A stretch of 64,000 nt of DNA from the NCBI GenBank assembly GCA_008477525.1, contig SPDT01000001.1, positions 3,038,001 to 3,102,000 on the forward strand. Direction: 5' to 3'. The notes under the pieces are model-generated. The model saw only the letters and a list, made by a program, of their open reading frames with translations. It was not told the origin of the DNA and searched no databases. Made by a program: the position numbers and the translations under genes. This document shows, one piece after another, positions 1-12,574 of the stretch. Position 1 is the stretch's first letter. Each line of letters begins with the position of its first letter. This DNA is from Hypomyces perniciosus. Its lineage: Eukaryota > Ascomycota > Sordariomycetes > Hypocreales > Hypocreaceae.

Positions 1-652
1 GGGCGATTTGGAGCAGCTCGAGGATATTTTCCCAATCATACGATAGTGCAACAATATACGGAGTAATACTGTGCAAAAATACGAAACCCCGCGAATGGAA
101 GCTTCTATCAATATCCATCAACTGTCCGGTTATGCTTATTGTGGCAGTTCTGTCACATAATACCTTCTACTACGAGTAGTGCTTCCCCCACTCACACATG
201 CACGTCATTTCAGCCAACAACTCATCTTCTATTATTCTAGTCCCTCATCTCTGTCTGTCTATTATCTACTTTGTGCTGCTGGTATTACTAACATGGAGCA
301 GAACACAAAAGATTCTCATGACCTACGATTCTATAATCCCTGCAGGCGGCAAGATTCGGAAACCAGCGTTCCATAACATCTACTATTATCAATCGAATGA
401 TCGCCATGCCGCGCCCTTCTCGCGCCCACTCAGCATCGCAGTTTGACTAGTATTCGCATTTACAATGAACCTCGGCTTTAGTAATCCTCCCACCTTACAA
501 ATACCCTTCAGCGAATGGCTGCTCGTTCAAGTGACGTGCTCCCTGCTGCTTGGCATGCCATGAGCCACTCAGAGCTCCTCCAGACAGACTGGATTTGAAA
601 TCGACGGCTTTGCATTGCCGTGTTGCAGCTATTCTCCGCGGGATGCTGAACA
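1..652. other. left-edge intergenic region
   Basis: No convincing coding sequence is present. The stretch has one copy of the dispersed motif TACGGAGTA at 57-65 and runs into the promoter of the oxidoreductase gene. Short open frames here have no recognisable protein character. Confidence 0.6.
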
Positions 653-659
653 TATATAA
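652..659 (+). promoter_or_regulatory. TATA box of the CmcJ/NvfI-like gene
   Basis: The sequence ATATATAA lies 94 nt upstream of the chosen ATG at 753. An in-frame ATG at 681 would sit only 22 nt after the box, too close to lie within a normal transcript leader, which favours the 753 start. Inference from spacing only. Confidence 0.55.
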
Positions 660-752
660 GGGACAGGAAGCCAGTGTTTTATGGCCCGATCTGAACATAT
701 ACACACAATTGGACAGTGTCATTGTAGCATCACCAGACAGATAACAGCAGCC

Positions 753-1601
753 ATGGCCGTCGTCTCCAGCATCCCCCGTGGCGATGTCTCCGCTGCCCTC
801 AACTTCTACTCTCCCCCAAAGGACAACTCAGTCCCCTTCAACTACATCGGCGACGTCCCCGAGGGCCAACCCACCCGCAACTACAGCGATCTCACCCAGG
901 AAGTCCTCATCCACGACATCCGCGGCCGCGAGTCCGACTTCTCTCTCGACCGCGACGCCTTCCAGATCATCCAAGACGTCCCCGCCTCCAAGGAAGTCCG
1001 CTTTGTAGACGACGCCTCCATCGAGAAGAACTACTACCCCGAGGTCGAACAGATCCTCCTGCAAAACATCCCCGGCGCCAACAAGGTCTTCATCTTCGAC
1101 CACACCATCCGCCGCTCTGACCCCAACGCCCATCGCGCCCCCGTCTTGCGCGCGCACATCGACCAAACCGCCAAATCCGTCGCAAAGCGCGTGCGGCGGT
1201 ACTTCCCCGACGAAGCCGACGCTCTCCTCCAGGGGCGCTACCGCATCGTCAACGTCTGGCGGCCCCTGAACAAGAACCCCATCGAGGCGTCTCCCCTGGC
1301 CATCGCCTCAACGTCCACGCTGGAGGATAATGATGTCGTTCCCATTGAACACCGCTATGCGGACGGGTACACCGGTGAGACGGCTGCTATTCGGTATAAC
1401 CCCGCGCAGGAGTGGTATTACCTCAGTGGTATGACGGGCAATGAGCGTCTGTTCCTCGAGTGCTTCGATAGCGAGTCTTTGAAGCCCGGCTCGAAAATCG
1501 GTGGGAGGGTGCCCCATACGGCGTTCGAAGACCCGAGAACGAGGCCTGAAGCTGAGGGACGGGAGAGCATTGAAGTCCGAGCCCTAGTCTTCGGTCCCTG
1601 A
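753..1601 (+). CDS. CmcJ/NvfI (AsaB-like) family oxidoreductase
   Basis: Single-exon gene of 282 residues. It resembles the fungal family that includes Aspergillus AsaB, the 7-alpha-cephem-methoxylase-like CmcJ proteins and the endoperoxidase NvfI. Visible family marks are an H-x-D pair at H135/D137, an NVWRPL block, the segment EWYYLSGMTGNERLFLECFDS near the C-terminus, and VPHTAFEDP containing H255. In characterised members these residues would serve a non-haem iron, 2-oxoglutarate type chemistry; the substrate cannot be predicted here. An in-frame ATG at 681 would add 24 residues, but the TATA box at 652 argues for 753. The gene converges on the Sds3-like gene. No polyketide synthase, peptide synthetase or terpene gene is nearby, so a secondary-metabolite role is not supported by context. 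Confidence 0.85.
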   Translation: MAVVSSIPRGDVSAALNFYSPPKDNSVPFNYIGDVPEGQPTRNYSDLTQEVLIHDIRGRESDFSLDRDAFQIIQDVPASKEVRFVDDASIEKNYYPEVEQILLQNIPGANKVFIFDHTIRRSDPNAHRAPVLRAHIDQTAKSVAKRVRRYFPDEADALLQGRYRIVNVWRPLNKNPIEASPLAIASTSTLEDNDVVPIEHRYADGYTGETAAIRYNPAQEWYYLSGMTGNERLFLECFDSESLKPGSKIGGRVPHTAFEDPRTRPEAEGRESIEVRALVFGP

Positions 1602-2114
1602 ACGAGAGACGAGAAAAGATATGCAAGATAAACAAGTAGCGATGATTATGGCTAACAACAGCACGTGGGCGAGATCTCATGGAAACTTTTTGTAAATTAA
1701 CTCCAAAGGAAGACATATAATGACAATCATTTCATCCGCAACTCCCTCCTACGTCTAGTCAAGGGCACACATCCCTAAAGCCCGCCCCTTTTTTGTACTT
1801 TATAAAAAAAATCAGACGAGACTATTCACCTCGTCAGCTATCCTGTTCCTGTTCCCTGTCCAGTCCGTGCATCACTGCGTAACAGTAACTGAGAAACCGG
1901 CTCCTTTGCGTAACTGCAATCCATGTGATTCGTATCCTCACCTACGCGGCGGCTATCATCGACGGCCAAAGGTAGTGAGCAAAAAAAAATATGACAAAAG
2001 AAATCAAGGAAAAAAACAAAGACAACCTGGACGCCTCCCTCGCCTTGCCATGCTGTGAAAAATACAAGCTTCGTTTTCCCTCCTCAGATACATGTCGTGC
2101 GTGGTCTGCTGCTT
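1602..2114. other. convergent intergenic spacer
   Basis: This lies between two convergent gene ends. It contains short A-rich and T-rich tracts that could hold 3' UTRs and polyadenylation signals. Nothing else is recognised. Confidence 0.5.
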
Positions 2115-3815
2115 TCAAGCCCGGCGGCCTTTTCCACGGCCACTACCATTGGTCCCCTGACGACTCATGGCAACGCCGCCCTGGCTGCTTTGCCGGCTCA
2201 TGGGCACTGCGGCACTCGATAAGATTCCCAAGGACGGCACCTGTCCCGGACTGGGTTGGTCGCGCAAGTTGCTTGAAGGAATACCAAGCGCATCGCGGAG
2301 ATTTTCGGGGTCCTCGCGGGCAGCGCTGGTGAAAGCGACGTATCGGCCCTGCTGGTAAGGCGCCGCCACAGCCTCGAGAACCTTGCGTAGGCCGCTAGGT
2401 GCGTCAAGGTGAGCTCCGGGCTTGTGGTTCTGGTCATACTGTTTAAAGAACCCCATGATAGATAGATCCGATGCAATGTCATCCTGTGACAGAGGAACCG
2501 GAAAATTCTGGTCGGCAGATCTGGGGTATGGCTTCAGATACTGCTGGGGAACTGGTGGTGGCATCTTAGGAGGCTCTTGGGCGTGAATGAGATCCAGGTT
2601 GGCTGGAAGCTCAAAGTTGGCGATACCCTCGATGCCCAAGATCTTGTCATCCAAGAAGTTCTGGTTCGCTCCACCCCTAGTACTGCGCGTGGCATGAGAT
2701 ACTTGCCGCTCCATCATAGGTGCGGGCGGCTGTGACTCGGCGTCATCCTTGTCATTGTCGTTGCTGTCTCCGTTGCCGGAGTCGCTGTCGTCCGGCGATG
2801 AGGCATTGCCGTTGACGCGGTTGCGCAAGACGTATTGGTGAGCCGCCAGAGCAGCCGTATTGTAATGCAAGGACAGCTCCTTGTCAGTAAACAGCTTGTC
2901 AATGCTGTAAACTGGTCCATTCTGCTTCGCCGCGGCGCGGGCCTTTTCAGACTGCCACAGAGGCGTTGTGCTGTTGGGGTCCAAAGCTCGTCGTATCGGC
3001 GCTGGCGATCCATTGTCCTCGCCGGGGTTCCTCTTGCGCTTCTTGCCATCGGCGAACATTTGGAGGTCCTCAGCATCTTTGCGCAGCCGAGTCGCACGCT
3101 TGCCGTGGGTGCCGCCGGGGCTGGCGGGGTGTGTTAAGCTGAATTGGTTTGGATTGAGGAGAAGAGCATTGGAATCGTTAATCTCCAGTACTTCTTTTTC
3201 TCGGTTCAACCGGTTTTTCTTCTGGGTCAGGGTGTTTATGAGACGGTCGCGGAGGGTCTCGGTCAGGGCACGGTGTTCTCGTTTGGCTGTTTCGACTTTG
3301 TACGCGTGGGTGTTCTTGTACTCTTGGACTTTTCGCTCATACTCGTTCTAAGACGCACAATAATGTTAGCGAGGATGCAAAGGGAATATGGGTTGGAGAG
3401 GTGTCACCTTGGACTGGACTAGTTGAAAATCGCGAATCTCAATCAGATCCTCCACCTCGTCAATGAAATCCGGGAATCTTATTCCCGCCATATCCATGAG
3501 GCTTCGAGCGCCATCGGCATGCACTGGAGGACCCTGGGTCTGTCTATGGTCCTTGAGGAGATCGGAAGCCTTCTCGAGGGCGTTGGGATCGTAAGGGTCG
3601 AACCGCTGAACGAGGCTGACCTCGTACTGGATCCTCTGTAGCTGGTCGCGATAGGCCATGTCCCGATCACGCTGGAACTTGTCGTTCATAGCTGAGAGAC
3701 GGTCCATGAGGGCCTGGCGCTTGCGATCTCGCTTGGACTGAGACGCAGCTGGAGGTGAGCGACGGTCAACTTTGCCGCTGACGGCGGAGGCAACGGCTCC
3801 TTCGCTCGCCTCCAT
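2115..3815 (-). CDS. Sds3/Dep1-like subunit of an Rpd3L-type histone deacetylase complex
   Basis: Two exons, 3815-3408 and 3347-2115, with a 60-nt intron (GTGACA donor, GCTAAC branch point, TAG acceptor), encode 546 residues. The N-terminal ~190 residues carry the helical Sds3-like pattern: LMDRLSAMNDKFQRDRDM, then QRIQYEVSLVQRFDPYDP, then a long charged coiled-coil running across the splice junction. The middle is low-complexity and rich in D, N and S. The C-terminal part contains conserved-looking PVYSIDKLF and DLSIMGFFKQYD blocks. Sds3-like proteins scaffold the large Rpd3 deacetylase complex in the nucleus. Whether the ortholog is best called Sds3 or Dep1 cannot be decided by eye. A likely partner subunit, the ING protein, lies at 43.9-46.1 kb. 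Confidence 0.8.
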
Positions 3816-4787
3816 TGCGATTCAGGAGCTGTAGAAAACAATGCGGGCAAGTAGTATTTCAGATGGCGTAAGAAGTAGACGAGCACGAAGACGAGGAAGA
3901 GAACGGGGGGGGGGGTCAAATATGAGTGACGTGGAAAGATGATGATGTCAAGGTAAGGTTATTGAGTGTTGCAGGCAAAGCGCTTTGGCGTTATCTGAGA
4001 TCTGAACTTTGGGCAAAGGGCTGGGAAGACTTGGTGTGTGGGCGTCTGTGTTGGTTTCTGCCACTTTTGGCTCAGAACGCAGTCAGATTCGGCTCTTGTT
4101 AGTGAGCGAGCGCTGAAAAACGCAACCCAAAGAAATGCATGAAAACCGACGTTGAGCGAACAAGAAAAAATCGCCAGAAGCTGCAGGAGAACCGCATTAA
4201 TATATTGCAGAGACAATTATAACTTTTTCCAATAGCCAAAGTAAATGTTTTGTGCACTCTATTTTGACTCTGCCTTTGGCTGATGAATGACCATTTATGG
4301 CAGCTTCACCGCCCGCGGCATCTGTGTGGGTTTTGCGCGTTCCGGCGCCGAATTCTGACAGCCGCAGCCTGCGATTGGTCAGCGCAGGCCGGGAAACAAG
4401 ACCAGCGTTTATTGTGCACGCCGAACTCCATCTCCCGCTATGCCGTATGCGGAAGGATGGAGCACGCAAAACACCGTGTCAATAGTTGAAGACGCTTACT
4501 GTATCAACTCAGTTGAAACTGACAACTTGATGAGCATGGAGGGAATGTTGAATTCTTGCTCTTTTTTGTTTGTTTGTTGATTGTTTGCTTTCGTAATTCA
4601 ATAAATGGACTCTGCAAACAGCAGAAACCTTTATTCGTACTTCATCCATAGTAGTATAGTAGTATAGTATATATGCCATGCATTCAGAGTAGCCTCCAAA
4701 AGCCAGTTGCCATATTGGGCAACCGACCTATCTACATCAAAACGCACTCATACCAGTGCATCTTGACATCCTCTGTGTCTCATATGC
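3816..4787. other. intergenic region upstream of the Sds3-like gene
   Basis: This 0.97-kb region contains an 11-nt poly-G tract near 3905-3915 and AT-rich stretches. It should hold the Sds3-like promoter and the COG7-like 3' UTR. No conserved coding sequence is recognised; open frames at 3959-4469 look random. Confidence 0.5.
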
Positions 4788-5903
4788 TCACAGTCCACTG
4801 CGCAGCTTTTGCAATTGGCTAATCAACCCAAATCCTCCAGGTAGTGCCTTCGCCTCCTCCGCAGCAGCGGCCTCCTTCACCAAACTGCCCCTCCTCTGCT
4901 TCGCAGCAGCAGCAGCGTCCTTCTTAGCCGTCTGCTCCACCTCCTTCAACAGCTCACGATGTCTATCCTCCACCATTTTCGCCAAGATCTCGATGAATTT
5001 GCTCCGTCCCCTCTCCTCCGCTGTGCCCTTCCACACCATAGTCAATTCTTTCAGCTCCGCAACCCTCTCCGCAGCCTTCTCAATCCCTTCCACCGGGTCT
5101 CCGCTCTTGTTTAGAAGGGTTGAGATCTCTTCCCGGAGACGCTTGAGCACTTGCTGACCCTTTTCCTCTGAGCTCTGCTGCTCTGACCCTGGCTCTGGCG
5201 CCGATACAGACAAGAACGATGAGCTGACGGATACCTCTGATGGCGGGAAGGCAAAGTCCATGGCATCGCCAAACGTCTGGATGACAGACTCCAGACGCGT
5301 GCGCACAAGCGTGAGTGTTTGTAGCTGTTTGATATACGTCGGGTCCTCTCCATCGGCGTCTGGTTTGTCCGTCGTTGCAGGCTGCTCATCCGATTGCTGC
5401 CCGCCCTCAGCCACCGCTGGCTCGTCCTTGGCGTTCTCTCTTTTCTTCAGTCCTCCTGGGACAAACATCTTAACCTCCTCTTGCAGCGTCTCAGTCATCG
5501 TCTCCTCGAGACTCAGTGCTTCACCGCGCAGCAACTCTACCTCGTATGCCAGCCGGCTCCCACTCCGCAGGATATCATCCGTGAGTTGTGTCAGGGTATT
5601 CGACAGCCTTGTAGTGTGAGAATTGAGCTGTGACAGTAACGACTGGGCTTGGGTAGAGAGCTGGGCGAGTGGGACGGCCTCCAAGTTAGATGCTCCTGAC
5701 TTTTGTTTCAGCGGCGGCAAAGTGGCATTGAGGTATGAAGCTGGGTCAAAAGAAGGATCCAGAAAGTCTTGCAGGAACTCGTCTGAGGTGTGGCTAGATT
5801 TTGGCTGGATCACTTGCTTTGACTGTCGTCTGGTGTGGCCATTACGCGTTGAAGATGAGAGGGCGGCATTGCTGGTTGTTCTCCGGCGGCCCTGGGTGGC
5901 CAT
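4788..5903 (-). CDS. Golgi tether subunit, COG7-like (fungal short form)
   Basis: Single exon, 371 residues from ATG at 5903. A TTG two codons upstream is not used as start. After a basic N-terminus there is the block DEFLQDFLDPSFDPASYLN followed by a heptad-rich segment (AQSLLSQLN...LTQLTDDILRSGSRLAYEVELLRGE). This layout matches the N-terminus of COG7, in which a short FDxxxYLN motif precedes coiled coils. The remainder is charged, with an acidic insertion at about 165-195 and a KEVEQTAKKDAAAAAKQRR coiled coil near the C-terminus. Animal COG7 has about 770 residues, so this is a short form, as usual in filamentous ascomycetes. COG is a lobed complex tethering retrograde vesicles at the Golgi and maintaining glycosylation enzymes. 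The head-to-head neighbour is YggS, 332 bp away. Confidence 0.75.
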   Translation of the reverse strand: MATQGRRRTTSNAALSSSTRNGHTRRQSKQVIQPKSSHTSDEFLQDFLDPSFDPASYLNATLPPLKQKSGASNLEAVPLAQLSTQAQSLLSQLNSHTTRLSNTLTQLTDDILRSGSRLAYEVELLRGEALSLEETMTETLQEEVKMFVPGGLKKRENAKDEPAVAEGGQQSDEQPATTDKPDADGEDPTYIKQLQTLTLVRTRLESVIQTFGDAMDFAFPPSEVSVSSSFLSVSAPEPGSEQQSSEEKGQQVLKRLREEISTLLNKSGDPVEGIEKAAERVAELKELTMVWKGTAEERGRSKFIEILAKMVEDRHRELLKEVEQTAKKDAAAAAKQRRGSLVKEAAAAEEAKALPGGFGLISQLQKLRSGL

Positions 5904-6235
5904 CTTCAAGAATCAGAAAATATCGGTGTTATTGTTTCTGCCGAATGCTCTCATTTGAAGCCTCCTGTATTGTATTTTTGTGTGATTAATTTTCTTAAAT
6001 CTGAGGTTTGGATGAAATTCATATGAGAATGGGAGTGCTGAGTGAACAAGTCGCCGCTGTGGGCAGTATCGGAACAGCGGTTACAGCCAGAGCCGATGAT
6101 GAGCCGATGTCAGTCACATACTTACACACCACTAATAATGTGCCAATTCATCTCAGCCCTTGTAATGGATGTCATCCACCTCACGTATTGAGTCGCCAAA
6201 ACTCACCCCATATTTCACCCGATTTTTCATGAGAA
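5904..6235. promoter_or_regulatory. divergent promoter region, COG7-like / YggS
   Basis: A 332-bp spacer between two diverging genes, so it must contain both promoters. I see no clear TATA box; the region has AT-rich segments near 5960-6000. Confidence 0.5.
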
Positions 6236-7158
<923 letters not shown>

Positions 7159-7599
7159 ATAGATAGACATTCTCAAACATGAAGTTCATGCCCATCAGGA
7201 TCCCAGCAGAGACTATGATTCTGAAAGATGAATGGAAAGGTTGGCAAATTGTACATTACAAGATGTAGTCAACAGTCAGGGTACGACGAAGAGTAGTCAG
7301 AGAAACATTTGTGGTATCAACGGCAAAGAACCAACTTTTCCTCCTCATGACCATGATCTTCTGGCGCGGTTTGCGTTGATAAACCAGCCGCTCTCGTGGG
7401 CGAACTACATACAGCAGATGTCACCCTTCTCCCACTATGGATCAGCAACCGCCCAAGTACTCATCCGTCCCTCATGCTTCTCTCCCAAACGCCAGTATGC
7501 TTCCATACATGCCAAGACATTTCCCAATCAATCATGTAGTTACTACTTATATATATTATTGTCACATATGTCAAAGTGGCGTTGACTCAAAGATCACCA
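7159..7599. other. convergent intergenic spacer
   Basis: A 441-bp spacer between the ends of the YggS and AP-2 alpha genes. It probably holds both 3' UTRs, with an AT-rich patch near 7540-7570. Nothing else is seen. Confidence 0.5.
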
Positions 7600-10500
7600 T
7601 TAGTTGACCATCACGTTCCCAAAGTTCTCCGAGATCTCATGTCGCGACAAGAGATCTGATCTTTCGGGAGCCGTAGAGGCTCCAGCTGAGAGTCGTTCTT
7701 GCATATGTTTCAGAAGGATAGTCGGCACTGACTCATCGGTTGCACGAATTGTCAACCGAATCATCTATCATTTCGTGTTAGCTACAACATCTTCATACCT
7801 CAATAGAGAACCTTACCTGAGTGCTGTAGTTGGGCTCCAGTCTCATAAGACAGCCATACTTTCCTCCCCCAGAAGTGTGAAGCACACTGGCGCCCACGAC
7901 ATTCTTGGGGTTTGGATCGACCAGATCGAGAATGCGCCATCTGAATCCTTCGACCGTTGCAGCAACGAACGTTTCAGTAAGCTCTCTGGTGTTATCTTTG
8001 TTCGCAGATAGTCCAAAAATCCCTTGCGCTTCTCGCGGGCCACCACCAATTTGCTTCCATCGCCTGAAAAAGTCCTCCGAGGTGAGCTCTGCGGGGTCCA
8101 TAAACTTGTGTGCAGCCACGGGGAGTTTTAGGGTCAGTGCTTGCAGGGCTCCAGCAAGGTAGCTGATTCGAATGGTCGGGCTCCTCTCAAACACCTTTTT
8201 CGATTCAAACATGATAACCTGCTGTGTCTGTGATCCAGGGGCAATTGTGCTTTCTGGAAGACCCTTCACATCCCATGACAGGTTGCCCTTTTCATGTTCA
8301 TCCAGATCCAAGGTTGTAGTAAACGAGGTCATCGTCCCTGGATTTTTGTTCTTAAAATACGTGATCAGACATGCCATCTGTCCACGGTATTCTGATCTTA
8401 TACCAATCTGGATCTGACTGTCTTCGTAAAGTAAGCCCTCAGCTCTCAACATGAGTCTGTTGAAACCCTTCTCCCAGCCAGGAGACAAATGGGCAGCACT
8501 AGCAAGATTCGGTGCTTTCAACGTCTTTGGTTCAGATGGCGAGGGAACACTTAGATCAAGTCCGGCAAGATCAGAAGCGCCATTAACATGTGCTCCATTA
8601 GTACCATTGGCTTTATGACCATTAAGCGGAACGCTGGAACTAAACGTCCTCTTGAGGCCCCCAGCCTTGGCCATGCTAAGTTCGGTCTCGTTATTGGCAG
8701 ACTTGCCTCCAACAACCCAAGTCCGTCGGTCGCTAGCATTAGCATGTTTCTGGTGTAGTCGAGACAAGAGTGCCGATTCACGTTCGGGGAAGGGAGGCAT
8801 CTCATCGCACATCGTGCGAAGGAGATCATCAGTTGACATAGTTGCCAGCGTCAGATACTCGCATGCTCTCTGCTGCAATTCCGAATCCAGAGTATGGCTG
8901 TAAATCTCGAATACATGGACAAGCTGTGGCTTGATTTCGGGAAACAAATTGACATATTTGATAAAGCATGAGAGAATCATTACACGCGTGCTCGATGAGC
9001 AAGCGGGCATCTTTTTCTGTAAGGCCATGAATTGCTCAATAGGACTGCATTGAGGCTGATCGGCAACAAGATGACCAAACTCTCCGAGAATGTATGCGCC
9101 TATCTTAACCAATGTCTCATGGCAGTGGTCGGACTTGAGATGCTGCAAAGCGGTTTGGGCAGCGTAGACTTGGAGTTCTTCGTTATTCGTGACAATCTGA
9201 ATTACTCGCTGCCATACCTCGTCACTGACGTGGTCTCCAGCCATGGCAATCAATCGCAGCGATATGTCGACGTACCACTGCACATCGGTGGCGTACTTTT
9301 CCGTGAGAATGGCAATCTTAAGAACCATTTCTTCGCGAATGGCGAAATCCGCGTTCTGGAGATAACGCAAAAGTTCCCCGACTATCACTTGTGCGTTTGT
9401 ACCATCACACATGCTGTATAGAAGGTCAAGGCCCTTTCTGCGCACACTGATATCTCGGTCTTTGAGGGAGCCAAGAATGATGTCCTGGTGCTGCTTGATA
9501 GGGATAAGGGTTTCCGATCTCGCGGCCAGATGTGTCATTGCTTCCAATCCCAGATACCGGACATTGGTCTCGCGGCTCTGAATGAATCGCCCCAGACGCG
9601 AGGAAATCTGCTTCATAAGATCCTGCTCAGTGTCTAGGTGGATGATCAAGTTGATGGCTTCAAAAAGCACAGCATTTTGGGCATTGTTTTGCTGTACATT
9701 TTTGCTCGATTCCATGGCCAAATTGAGGATCTTCTGGAGCGATTCTCGAATCAGCGCTCGCACGTGCGTGTCCTCTGTGACCATGTTAAGAAGCTGTCTG
9801 TATAATTCAAGTGAAGTTACGTACCTGAAGGAGGGAAGTACTGAAGCAACCTCAGGAGTTTGACTTGAAGCCAGGGACATGGAACCTTGTAGTAAAGATA
9901 GTCCGTTGTGTACTCTCCATCGATGAGGATGCGCTTCAGTCTTGCAGCAGCCTTGGCGTAAGCACCTTTGTATTGCTCCAAATTATCTTGCGCCAGTGTC
10001 ATAACGAGGGATGTTATAGAGAGTGCGACACCAATATCATCGTCATCCATCAAATGGATTATTCTGTCGGCCCACTGAGGGGATACGATGTCCGGATGCT
10101 TTCGGTAGAGTCGAAGTAGCGTCAGGGCGGCCTTCTTCTTGACAAAAGACTTGGATGTCCTGTGTATTGCCGTCAGTTTTCATATCCATACCACAACAAG
10201 CTTGCTGACATACGGTGAAATGAGCAACCGGTGGACTTCGCTATTCAGCGCTTCCCCCATTTCGCGGCCTCCAACATTAGCAATAGCATGTAGGGCGAGG
10301 CAGTTGAATAGTTCATTGTGGTCAAGCAGGTCCTTTCGAATGCTGTTGACTACCAAGTGTAGCAGCTCGTGCTTCTCGTGCAGGAAGAGCGTCATGGCCA
10401 AGTAGCCAACCTGCTTCTCAGAGTATTTGTTGGCCGAGATGAGGTTCACCGCTTCAAGATGGCCAAAGTCGACATTCCAGCCGAGGATATAGATGTAAAG

Positions 10501-10710
10501 GAGCTTGCAGACGTATTTCTTCTTGTGGTAGCCGCTCAGATTGCCATCCTTGAACTTTTGTCTAATATTCGCCAGTTCCTTATTAATCCGCTTCTCTTCG
10601 AGTTCCCGAGCGCGAGCATTTCGCAGGTCGGCAATGAATTGCACGAGGCCTCGCATATTAGAATTGCTGCTGCTCGAGCGGCCGAGGAAGCCGGATCCAC
10701 TGGACGACAT
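7600..10710 (-). CDS. apl3: AP-2 adaptor complex subunit alpha
   Basis: Four exons, 10710-10214, 10159-9825, 9774-7817 and 7764-7600, encode 984 residues; introns are 54, 50 and 52 nt. The N-terminus shows the alpha-adaptin signature MRGLVQFIADLRNAR, then YHKKKYVCKLLYIYILGW and NLISANKYSEKQVGYLAM. The HEAT-like adaptin trunk runs to about residue 600, then a low-complexity hinge. A C-terminal appendage begins near 690 with YEDSQIQIGIRSEYRG and ends after an FFRRWKQIGGG platform block. This large subunit recruits AP-2 to plasma-membrane phosphoinositides and binds accessory proteins in endocytosis; in filamentous fungi AP-2 supports apical endocytosis and hyphal tip growth. The last exon supplies MIRLTIRATDE and the stop; reading through its intron gives a truncated end. 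The gene diverges from NDUFAF5. Confidence 0.95.
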
Positions 10711-11474
10711 CTTGGTTGACCTTTTCCCTGGCTAACTACCCCCTTTTGTACGTGTCGATTTGGCTGGAATGGGACGGCACAGCAGTCGTCGCAACAGTAG
10801 GTTTTGGGGGAATATTTCGCGGGAGGCAATGCCAAACACCAATCGCCTAATTCCGAGATCGCATAGTCGATTAGGATAGGATAGGCTGGATTAAGCGGCC
10901 AGCATCCGATGTCGCGAAGCGGAAGAGATGTCGACAGCGCAAGGTAGCTGCTCAAAAGGGATCGCCCCGGCTGGTACGGGAGGCTTTCCTCGACGGCGAT
11001 CTTCGGTGTAGGCGGTGCTTTGGTTTGGTGACAAGAGTAAAACACGCCGTGCTCAGGACGGTTTCAAGATATGATATCCACAGATAGATACGATTTGCGC
11101 AGTATGTGGATGATCGTGTCCAGCGTCCTCAGGGCGTTGTCGAGGATACAACAAGGATAGGTTAGTAATAGGGAAGATGGAGTGGAGTGAGTGCCAGGTT
11201 GTGTCCCTCGCATATTAGTTAGACCAGCGCCTAATTAGGAGACCGGGAGCTTCTTCAGCGAGCATTGAACTAAGCTCCCGTTGCACTGCACTGTGTTCGC
11301 TGGCCCGTGCGCTATCAGACCTCCGAAAATGATTGCCCACCGATATTCAAACATTGGTATCTCCATCACGACTCGAATTCTTCCTCCTCCCGCGCTTTGG
11401 CAATCCATGGCTGTCTGTAGACTCGCTCTGCAGACTGGAATGTCATGTCAGCATGTGCGCGACCTCTCTCAATC
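10711..11474. promoter_or_regulatory. divergent promoter region, AP-2 alpha / NDUFAF5
   Basis: A 764-bp spacer between head-to-head genes. The sequence CTAATTAGGAGAC near 11230 and CT-rich segments near 11380 are visible. No clear TATA box is seen on either side. An in-frame ATG at 11445 upstream of the chosen NDUFAF5 start lies here. Confidence 0.5.
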
Positions 11475-12574
11475 ATGAGCAGGGGCCTAATAAGGCTCCC
11501 CTCGCTCAGCACCAGCAAGGCCTTCTTTGCTGGTTGTCGTCGAAGCTATGCCGTGGCTACTGGAACACCCCGGTTCCAAGTGTTCAATCGGCGGACAAAA
11601 TGGCTTCAGAAAGAGCGCGCAGCTTCCAACCCTGAGGAGAGTCGTCAGGCTGACTACCTGAAGGACGAGGTTGCCACACGGCTCACGGAGAGGTTGCTCG
11701 TAGGTACTCGAAGATGGAGACCGGCCATACGTCATGTTAACCAAATGATGAGGACATCAACCGACACTTCCCTAGAGTTCTCGACCTAGGCGCCAACTCT
11801 TGCAACATTGCACGAGCTTTAACGCGCGAGAACCCCGATCCCGATGAATCCAATCCCGTATCAGCACCGCTCTCCACTCGCATAACCGAACTCATCGCTA
11901 CAGATTCATCCGAAGCTCGGCTCTATCGAGACGTCGATGACGACTTCAACAAGAAACTGAACATCACCCGTCAGGTCCTAGACGATGAGGAAAGCCTTCC
12001 ATTCGAGCCCGAGTCTTTCGACCTGGTCTTGAGCTCTCTGAGCATGCATTGGATCAATGACTTGCCCGGCGTCTTGGCGCAGATCAACAGCGTCCTCAAG
12101 CCGGATTGCCCCTTCATCGGCGCCATGCTCGGCGGTGATACCCTCTTCGAGCTGCGGACATCCCTGCAGCTAGCCGAGCAAGAAAGGAGAGGCGGCATCT
12201 CCCCCCACGTATCGCCATTGGCCGATGTGCGAGACATGGGAGGTCTACTGCAAAAGGCGGGGTTCAAGATGCTGACGGTTGATGTCGACGACATCATCGT
12301 TGATTATCCCGACACCTTTGCCTTGATGCAGGATCTCCAGGCCATGGGAGAAAATAATGCGATTCTAGGCCGGGAGATGGGGCCCATTGGGAGAGATGTC
12401 CTCCTTGCCAACGAAGCCATCTATCGTGAGCTCCATGGCAATCCTGACGGGTCTATCCCCGCGACATTCAGGATTATATACATGATTGGCTGGCGCGAGG
12501 GTGGAAGCCAGCCACAGCCGCTTGCCAGAGGTAGTGGTCAGGCAAGCCTTAAAGACATTTTAGAGACGAAATAA
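11475..12574 (+). CDS. mitochondrial complex I assembly factor, NDUFAF5-like methyltransferase-fold protein
   Basis: Two exons, 11475-11699 and 11753-12574, flank a 53-nt intron and encode 348 residues. The N-terminus MSRGLIRLPSLSTSKAFF with basic residues and no acids is a plausible mitochondrial presequence. The body matches NDUFAF5: LKDEVATRLTERLLDINRHF, then VLDLGANSCNIARAL (motif I), LVLSSLSMHWINDLPG, PFIGAMLGGDTLFELRTSLQ, RGGISPHVSPL and IPATFRIIYMIGWREG at the C-terminus. Human NDUFAF5 hydroxylates an arginine of NDUFS7 during assembly of the quinone module; the same role is inferred here. The glycine-rich loop is DLGANSC rather than the classic DxGxGxG. An in-frame ATG at 11445 would add ten residues; the downstream start gives the cleaner presequence. 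Confidence 0.92.

Noticed and set aside
681..752. Upstream in-frame ATG for the AsaB-like gene
   Set aside because: It lies only 22 nt after the TATA box, so it would be at or upstream of the transcription start; the ATG at 753 also begins a family-like N-terminus.
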